From contig MGXJ01000005.1 of the NCBI GenBank assembly GCA_001801345.1, positions 1,053 through 21,890 on the forward strand: a stretch of DNA of 20,838 nt. The letters are read 5' to 3'. The translations under genes and the position numbers were made by a program. This document shows, in pieces, positions 15,675 to 20,838 of this stretch (its first letter is position 1; each line of letters starts with the position of its first letter). The notes below the pieces were generated by a model. It saw only the letters and a list, made by a program, of their open reading frames with translations. It ran no database searches and was not told the origin of the DNA. This DNA is from Gammaproteobacteria bacterium RBG_16_37_9 (GTDB lineage: Bacteria > Pseudomonadota > Gammaproteobacteria > UBA9339).

Positions 15675-15754
15675 TGTCATCCTTCGTGTCAAGCACGAAG
15701 GCAAGCCTCGGGCTTGTATTGTTTGTCATCCTCGGGCTTGACCCGAGGATGACA
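15675..15754. repeat. Triple hairpin repeat of the TGTCATCC family between prfA and kdpA
   Basis: Three consecutive perfect hairpins: ccttcgtg/cacgaagg (15681-15701, loop tcaag), caagcc/ggcttg (15702-15716, loop tcg), and tgtcatcctcggg/cccgaggatgaca (15724-15754, loop cttga, 13-bp stem). The last is followed by aatagttttt, so it might end prfA transcripts. The cluster fills most of the 110-base gap in which kdp control sequences would be expected. Confidence 0.85.
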
Positions 15755-15780
15755 AATAGTTTTTAGTTTTCGGAGATTTT

Positions 15781-17484
15781 ATGCTTGGCACTTGGTTGTT
15801 TCAAATAGTAACACTTCTATTTTTGCTAACTGCATGCGCATTTTTTTTAGGCGAGTATATGGCCAAAGTTTTTTCCGGAGAACGCACATTTATATCGCCG
15901 ATATTAGCGCCAGTAGAGAATTTTCTCTATAAACTTTTTGGCATTGATCCAAATGAAGATATGAATTGGAAAACATTTGCGATGAATGTCATATTCTTTA
16001 TTTTCGTGGGAATGATTGCATTATTTTTCCTGTTGCGAATGCAAGATAGTTTGCCATTAAATCTTAATAACTTTAAAGCTATAAGATGGGATGCTGCTAT
16101 CAATGCAGCAATTTCTTTTGTTACCAATAGTGATTGGCAGCCATATAAAAGCGAAGCTGTGATGAGTTATTTAACTAGAATGCTAGGGATGGGGCTGCAA
16201 AATTTTTTATCTGCAGCAACTGGGATGGCTGTGGCTGTGGCTTTAATCAACGCTTTTGTGCGTAAAAATACTCCTGGCATAGGAAATTTTTGGGTTTATT
16301 TAACTAGATCGATAATTTATGTTTTGCTTCCCTTATCTATCGTATTATCCCTGTTTTTAGTTTCGCAGGGCAGCATAGCTAATCTTAATCCATATGTGCA
16401 TATAAAAACTTTAGAAGGAAAAGAGCAGATAATTGCTCAGGGCCCCGCCGCTCCACAAATAGCCATCAAGCAGTTAGGGACTAGTGGCGGCGGGTTTTTC
16501 GCTGCTAATTCCGCTCATCCCTATGAAAATCCAACGCCAATAACTGATTATGTAAACATTTTAGCTCTACTATTAATTGCCGCGGCTTTTCCCTTTGCTT
16601 TTGGAGCATTAATTAAAGATCGCTCTCAAGGCTGGGCTATATTTATCGCGATGATGTTGCTTTTTATTATAGGTTTGTGGTTCGTCATATGGTCGGAATT
16701 GCACGGGAACCCACTTCTTACAAAATTAGGAATCCATAATGGTGTGAATATGGAGGGGAAAGAAGTGCGGTTTGGGCCACTGGCGTCAGCTTTTTTTGCT
16801 AATTCTGCTACAGCCACTTCAGCAGGAGCCGCCAGCTCTTCTTACGATAGTTTAATGCCGCTTACTGGGATAGTTCTTATTTTTAATATGGCAATAGGCG
16901 AGGTTATTTTTGGTGGGGTGGGTTCAGGATTTATTGGGATGATGTTTTATGTGATGCTTACCATGTTTTTAATTGGTCTTATGATCGGAAGATCACCTGA
17001 AGTATATGGCAAAAAATTAGAAGCTTATGAAATGATAATGATTGTATCTGCTCTTTTTCTTCCTTGTGCGCTTCAACTGATTTTAAGCGCTATAGCTGTA
17101 TCCATTAGTGCTGGAACCTCTAGTTTAGGTAACCCAACTTTTCATGGACTATCTGAAGTAATCTATGCTTACGCATCTGGAGTTGGTAATAATGGTTCGG
17201 CATTTGCAGGATTAAAAGCTGATACACCGTTTTATAATTTGACCATAGCTTTTGCCATGTTAGCCGGTTACTTGATAACTATTATTCCGGCGTTAGCAGT
17301 TGCTGGTTCAATAACACAAAAAAATAGCAGCCCACTAGCTACCCGTTTTCCTACTAATAGACCATTATTTATTTTAGTATTAGTTGGGATCATATTTATT
17401 ATTGGAGCTTTAACTTTTTTTCCAGCATTAGTGTTGGGGCCGGTAGTAGAGCATTTATACATTTTATCCGGAAAAACTTTTTAG
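15781..17484 (+). CDS. kdpA: Potassium-transporting ATPase, channel subunit KdpA
   Basis: Potassium-selective channel-like subunit of the KdpFABC pump in the inner membrane. The 567-residue protein (E. coli 557) has about ten membrane segments and four selectivity-filter loops: TNSDWQPY (115-122), GTSGGGFFAANSAHPYENP (233-251), TATSAGAASSSYDS (343-356) and GVGNNGSAFAGL. In the second loop Ser replaces the Asn of the E. coli NGGGF filter; the glycines are intact. Start ATG at 15781 has GGAG five bases upstream. kdpB follows after 12 bases. No kdpF-like small membrane peptide is found before it. Confidence 0.97.
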   Translation: MLGTWLFQIVTLLFLLTACAFFLGEYMAKVFSGERTFISPILAPVENFLYKLFGIDPNEDMNWKTFAMNVIFFIFVGMIALFFLLRMQDSLPLNLNNFKAIRWDAAINAAISFVTNSDWQPYKSEAVMSYLTRMLGMGLQNFLSAATGMAVAVALINAFVRKNTPGIGNFWVYLTRSIIYVLLPLSIVLSLFLVSQGSIANLNPYVHIKTLEGKEQIIAQGPAAPQIAIKQLGTSGGGFFAANSAHPYENPTPITDYVNILALLLIAAAFPFAFGALIKDRSQGWAIFIAMMLLFIIGLWFVIWSELHGNPLLTKLGIHNGVNMEGKEVRFGPLASAFFANSATATSAGAASSSYDSLMPLTGIVLIFNMAIGEVIFGGVGSGFIGMMFYVMLTMFLIGLMIGRSPEVYGKKLEAYEMIMIVSALFLPCALQLILSAIAVSISAGTSSLGNPTFHGLSEVIYAYASGVGNNGSAFAGLKADTPFYNLTIAFAMLAGYLITIIPALAVAGSITQKNSSPLATRFPTNRPLFILVLVGIIFIIGALTFFPALVLGPVVEHLYILSGKTF

Positions 17485-17496
17485 AAGTGATTTAGT

Positions 17497-19539
17497 ATGA
17501 TACATAAAAGAGTGTTATGGAGTAGTAAATTTATTTTGCCTGCGATTAAACAAGCTTTTATTAAGCTTAATCCGTTATTTCTGTGGCGCAATATTATAAT
17601 GTTTGTGGTTGAAGTTGGAGCTGCTGCGACTTTGATCATTGCAGCGATGCATTTTTTTGCTGGAATTCCATATAACTTCGATTTATATATCAGTATATGG
17701 TTATGGTTTACAGTGTTGTTTGCTAACTTTGCCGAAAGTCTAGCCGAAGGTAAAGGAAAGGCTCAAGCTGAATCTCTTAAGCATGGGCGGAGTGATGTTT
17801 ATGCGCAACGGGTAAAGCCGGATACCGAATCAGAAGTCGAATCGGTGCCGGCTTTAATGCTTAAAAAAGGGGATATTGTAATCATTACAGATGGCATGAT
17901 GATTCCATCAGATGGCGAAATTATTGAAGGCGTAGCATTGATTGACGAGTCGGCCATTACAGGAGAGTCGGCGCCAGTAGTGCGCGAAGCTGGCGGTGAT
18001 AAAACAGGAGTTACTGGTGGGACTAAAGTTCTTTCAGGGACAATTAAAGTTGAAATTAGAACCAATCCAGGAGAAACATTTATTGATCAAATGATCGGAA
18101 TGATAGAAAGTTCTAAACGGCAAAAAACACCCAATGAAGTTGCTTTGGAAATTTTTTTAATTAGTTCAATGATTTTGTTTATTGTTGTAATAATAACGTT
18201 GTTTCTGTTTGGTGTTTATTTAGATTTTAAAATCTCTACTACTGTTTTAATAGCGCTGCTAGTGTGTTTGATCCCAACTACTATAGGAGGATTATTGCCA
18301 GCAATTGGGATTGCTGGAATGGATCGGTTGTTGTCGTATAATGTAATCGCATTAAATGGGCGCGCGGTTGAAGCCGCTGGCGATGTTAATGTAGTTCTTT
18401 TAGATAAAACAGGAACTATTACGCTTGGTAATAGATTAGCCACTGAGTTTATCGCAGCTCCTGGAATTACAGAAAAAGAATTAGCTCGGTTTGCGATGCT
18501 ATCTTCTCTAGCCGATGATACTCCAGAAGGGCGCAGTATTGTAATTTTAGCTAAAGAGAAATTGCAAATTCATGGTCGTGATATAAGGTCGCCCGTAGGC
18601 GCGAAATTCATTGGGTTTCGTGCTGAGACTAGAATGAGTGGTATTGATGTTAATGAAGTGCAGATTCGTAAAGGAGCAGTTGATGCGATTGAAAATTTTG
18701 TTAAAGCTCGCAAAATTATATTTCCGGCAGAGGTAAGGCAGGCAGTAGAGAGGGTTGCCAACGAAGGAGGAACTCCACTTGTGGTGGTTGATCAAAAAAC
18801 GGTATATGGCGTTGTTTATCTCAAAGATGTGTTAAAAGAAGGAATTCGTGATCGCTTGTTACAATTAAAAAATATTGGGATTATTTCGGTAATGATAACT
18901 GGTGATAATCCGTTGACAGCAGCAGCTATTGCAGCAGAAGCTGGGGTGAGTGATTTTATAGCCCAGGCTAATCCATCGATGAAGCTAAAACGAATTAAAA
19001 AATATCAGCAAGATGGTTATATGGTGGCGATGATTGGTGATGGGACAAATGATGTCCCGGCTCTAGCGCAAGCGGATGTAGCGGTGGCTATGAATGCTGG
19101 CACTCAAGCAGCACGAGAAGCTGCTAATATGATTGACTTAGATTCAACTCCAACAAAGTTACTTGATATTGTTGAAATTGGTAAACAGATTTTAATTACT
19201 AGGGGAGCGCTTACAACATTTAGTATTTCTAATGACGTGGCTAAATATTTTGCAATTATTCCAGCATTATTTGTCGAAAAATGTTCGATGTTGAGTGTGT
19301 TAAATGTTATGCATCTTGCTAGCCCCTTTAGTGCGATTATTTCTGCGGTAATATTTAATGCGATTATAATACCGTTATTGATTCCTTTGGCATTAAGAGG
19401 AGTGCAGTGTCAGCAAGTTTCGGTAGAATATCTTTTAAAGAGAAATTTGTTAATTTATGGTCTTGGTGGAGTATTGTTGCCATTTATTGGGATTAAGCTT
19501 ATTGATATGTTAGTGGTATGGTTGGGGTGGGGATTGTAA
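17497..19539 (+). CDS. kdpB: Potassium-transporting ATPase, ATP-binding subunit KdpB
   Basis: P-type ATPase subunit that powers K+ uptake through KdpA. The 680-residue protein (E. coli 682) carries the phosphorylation motif DKTGT (Asp303 in [12 protein letters not shown]), the actuator TGES (155-158; its Ser is the inhibitory phosphorylation site in E. coli KdpB), [11 protein letters not shown] in the membrane region, DTPEGRSIV in the nucleotide domain, [14 protein letters not shown] and [11 protein letters not shown] (514-524). All catalytic residues are present. It is translated from ATG 17497 with only a weak ribosome site (GAAGTGA), consistent with coupling to kdpA. kdpC follows after 20 bases. 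Confidence 0.97.
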   Translation: MIHKRVLWSSKFILPAIKQAFIKLNPLFLWRNIIMFVVEVGAAATLIIAAMHFFAGIPYNFDLYISIWLWFTVLFANFAESLAEGKGKAQAESLKHGRSDVYAQRVKPDTESEVESVPALMLKKGDIVIITDGMMIPSDGEIIEGVALIDESAITGESAPVVREAGGDKTGVTGGTKVLSGTIKVEIRTNPGETFIDQMIGMIESSKRQKTPNEVALEIFLISSMILFIVVIITLFLFGVYLDFKISTTVLIALLVCLIPTTIGGLLPAIGIAGMDRLLSYNVIALNGRAVEAAGDVNVVLLDKTGTITLGNRLATEFIAAPGITEKELARFAMLSSLADDTPEGRSIVILAKEKLQIHGRDIRSPVGAKFIGFRAETRMSGIDVNEVQIRKGAVDAIENFVKARKIIFPAEVRQAVERVANEGGTPLVVVDQKTVYGVVYLKDVLKEGIRDRLLQLKNIGIISVMITGDNPLTAAAIAAEAGVSDFIAQANPSMKLKRIKKYQQDGYMVAMIGDGTNDVPALAQADVAVAMNAGTQAAREAANMIDLDSTPTKLLDIVEIGKQILITRGALTTFSISNDVAKYFAIIPALFVEKCSMLSVLNVMHLASPFSAIISAVIFNAIIIPLLIPLALRGVQCQQVSVEYLLKRNLLIYGLGGVLLPFIGIKLIDMLVVWLGWGL

Positions 19540-19559
19540 TTGGGCGTAGGTAGGAAGGT

Positions 19560-20126
19560 ATGCAAAAATTGATTACATCTATAAGAGTTCTTTTCGGGTT
19601 TGCTATTTTGCTGGGTTTAGGTTATCCACTTTTTATTGTGACTATTAGTAAAGCTATTTTCCCATATCAGGCAAATGGTAGTTTGCTCGAATATCAAGGT
19701 AAGAAAATAGGTTCATCATTAATAGCGCAGGAGTTTACTTCGCCCAAGTATTTTCATAGTAGGTTTTCTGCAGTGAATTATAATGCGGAAGATTCCGGCG
19801 GAAGTAATTTAGCAGCTTCTAATGAAAAGCTGTATGTGCAAACCAAAAAACATCTTAGGCATATAAGAGCAGAGAATGAGTTTGAAGCAGATTTAAAAAT
19901 ACCGGCTGATATGGTGCTTAGTTCCGCCAGTGGTTTAGATCCACATATTTCTTTAGATAATGCGATGTTACAATTACCTCGAGTGGAAAAACATCGTCAT
20001 CTAGATCGAGCATTTATTAAGCGGTTGATTTATGATCATCTTGATCGCGATTTTATTGGAGTTTGGGGACAACCTGGAGTTAATGTATTAAAACTTAATT
20101 TGGCATTGGATAAGCTATCATCCTGA
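19560..20126 (+). CDS. kdpC: Potassium-transporting ATPase subunit KdpC
   Basis: Accessory subunit that stabilises the KdpAB complex and supports ATP binding; one N-terminal membrane segment (about residues 9-31) and a periplasmic domain. The 188-residue protein shows the family patterns FTSPKYFHSRFSA, NYNAEDSGGSNLAASN, IPADMVLSSASGLDPHIS and FIGVWGQPGVNVLKLNLALD. Start ATG at 19560 is preceded by a strong AGGAAGG. Length matches E. coli KdpC (190). Confidence 0.96.
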   Translation: MQKLITSIRVLFGFAILLGLGYPLFIVTISKAIFPYQANGSLLEYQGKKIGSSLIAQEFTSPKYFHSRFSAVNYNAEDSGGSNLAASNEKLYVQTKKHLRHIRAENEFEADLKIPADMVLSSASGLDPHISLDNAMLQLPRVEKHRHLDRAFIKRLIYDHLDRDFIGVWGQPGVNVLKLNLALDKLSS

Positions 20127-20149
20127 GTTGAAATAAAGAATATAAATTT

Positions 20150-20838
20150 ATGAATATGCCACAAACAGAAAAAATAAATGAAGTTGAAGTCAGTGATCAA
20201 AATAAAATTAATGACACAAACAGACATGGTCAGCTAAAAATTTTTCTTGGTTATTGCGCAGGCGTTGGCAAGACTTATCGCATGTTGCAAGACGGCATAG
20301 TCAGTAAACGTAATGGCGTTGATGTGGTGGTTGGTATTGTAGAAACACATGGGAGAACAGACACCGAAGCTTTAGTGCGCGAGTTAGAGGTGCTGCCGCG
20401 AAAGAATATCCAGTATTCTGGAATTGTTATTGATGAAATGGATTTAGACATTTTGATGGAGCGGCGTCCGCAGCTGGTTTTGGTAGATGAATTGGCGCAT
20501 ACCAATATTCCTGGTTCGAGGCATGCGAAGCGTTACCAGGATGTTGAAGAGTTATTAAATGCAGGCATTAATGTTTATACCACGCTCAATATTCAGCATA
20601 TTCAAAGTTTGGTGGATATAGTTTATCAAATTACGGGAGTAAGAGTTGAAGAAATTATTCCTAGCAGTTTTATGGAATCTGAAATTGAGATTGAGCTAGT
20701 TGATCTCTCGCCAGAAAAGCTACAACAACGTTTGTCTGAAGGTAAAGTATATATTCCACAAAAAGCACAGCTCGCAATGCAGAAGTTTTTTAAGAAAGGG
20801 AATTTACTAGCGCTACGAGAGTTGTCTTTAAAATATAC
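20150..20838 (+). CDS. kdpD: Osmosensitive K+ channel sensor histidine kinase KdpD, 3'-truncated by window edge
   Basis: Membrane sensor kinase that controls kdp expression through KdpE. Reading from ATG 20150 gives 229 codons with no stop before the window ends. The visible part is the cytoplasmic KdpD domain: LKIFLGYCAGVGKTYRML with Walker A ending G40-K41-T42, VVVGIVETHGRTDTEAL, Walker B LVLVDELAHTN followed by IPGSRHAKRYQDVEELL, and YTTLNIQHIQSL. The first Walker A position is Tyr (YCAGVGKT) where E. coli has Ala. The universal-stress, membrane and kinase domains lie beyond the window. An alternative ATG lies two codons in (20156); only a weak AAAGAA precedes the start. Gap to kdpC is 23 bases. 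Confidence 0.94.
   Translation, partial: MNMPQTEKINEVEVSDQNKINDTNRHGQLKIFLGYCAGVGKTYRMLQDGIVSKRNGVDVVVGIVETHGRTDTEALVRELEVLPRKNIQYSGIVIDEMDLDILMERRPQLVLVDELAHTNIPGSRHAKRYQDVEELLNAGINVYTTLNIQHIQSLVDIVYQITGVRVEEIIPSSFMESEIEIELVDLSPEKLQQRLSEGKVYIPQKAQLAMQKFFKKGNLLALRELSLKY

Noticed and set aside
1068..15754. Repeats considered as a CRISPR array
   Set aside because: Copies are far apart, palindromic and unequal, with no regular spacers; no cas genes are present.
15738..15766. TTGACC in the last hairpin as a -35 box for kdpA
   Set aside because: The bases 17 downstream (TTTTAG) are a poor -10, and the TTGACC is simply part of the repeat loop and arm.

Overview
The window (about 21 kb, AT-rich, densely coding) looks like chromosome from a gammaproteobacterium with a Gram-negative envelope: it carries heptosyltransferase II, the lipoprotein receptor LolB and a division/cell-wall (dcw) gene set. 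Low GC, a Sec-exported ankyrin-repeat protein, many palindromic repeats in the gaps and broken ancestral operons suggest a host-associated member, perhaps of the Legionellales/Coxiella-like group. That placement is an inference from gene content; no marker gene was compared.

Layout. (1) 1-1013: waaF, 5' end cut off by the window edge. (2) 1186-2040, minus: rsmI. (3) 2041-2446: gene-free divergent region filled with palindromic repeats. (4) 2447-8484, plus: a reduced dcw cluster murD-ftsW-murC-murB-ftsQ, without murG between ftsW and murC, ddl between murB and ftsQ, or ftsA/ftsZ after ftsQ. (5) 8505-9749, minus: a secreted ankyrin-repeat protein. (6) 9909-10535, minus: lolB. (7) 10580-14394, plus: a GT2 polyprenyl-phosphate-type glycosyltransferase, a MATE transporter and an AAA/DUF4143 ATPase. 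(8) 14582-15670, plus: prfA. In many gammaproteobacteria lolB diverges directly from hemA-prfA-prmC; here hemA is replaced by the three genes of region 7 and prmC is missing. (9) 15781 to the end, plus: the high-affinity potassium system kdpA-kdpB-kdpC followed by the start of kdpD, which runs off the window.

How the genes work together. murC, murD and murB make and extend UDP-MurNAc-peptide precursors, FtsW polymerises lipid II at the septum and FtsQ links the divisome. WaaF builds the LPS inner core and LolB inserts lipoproteins into the outer membrane. KdpABC is the potassium pump and KdpD its sensor kinase.

The most distinctive feature is non-coding: at least three kinds of structured palindromic element sit in the gaps, often exactly where conserved neighbours are missing. 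One is a 108-bp cloverleaf-like element, one a family of TGTCATCC...GGATGACA hairpins, and one a two-copy GGTAGC...GCTACC element whose inner stems covary. I found no convincing new defence or mobile system; the repeats and the operon breakpoints are the parts most worth following.
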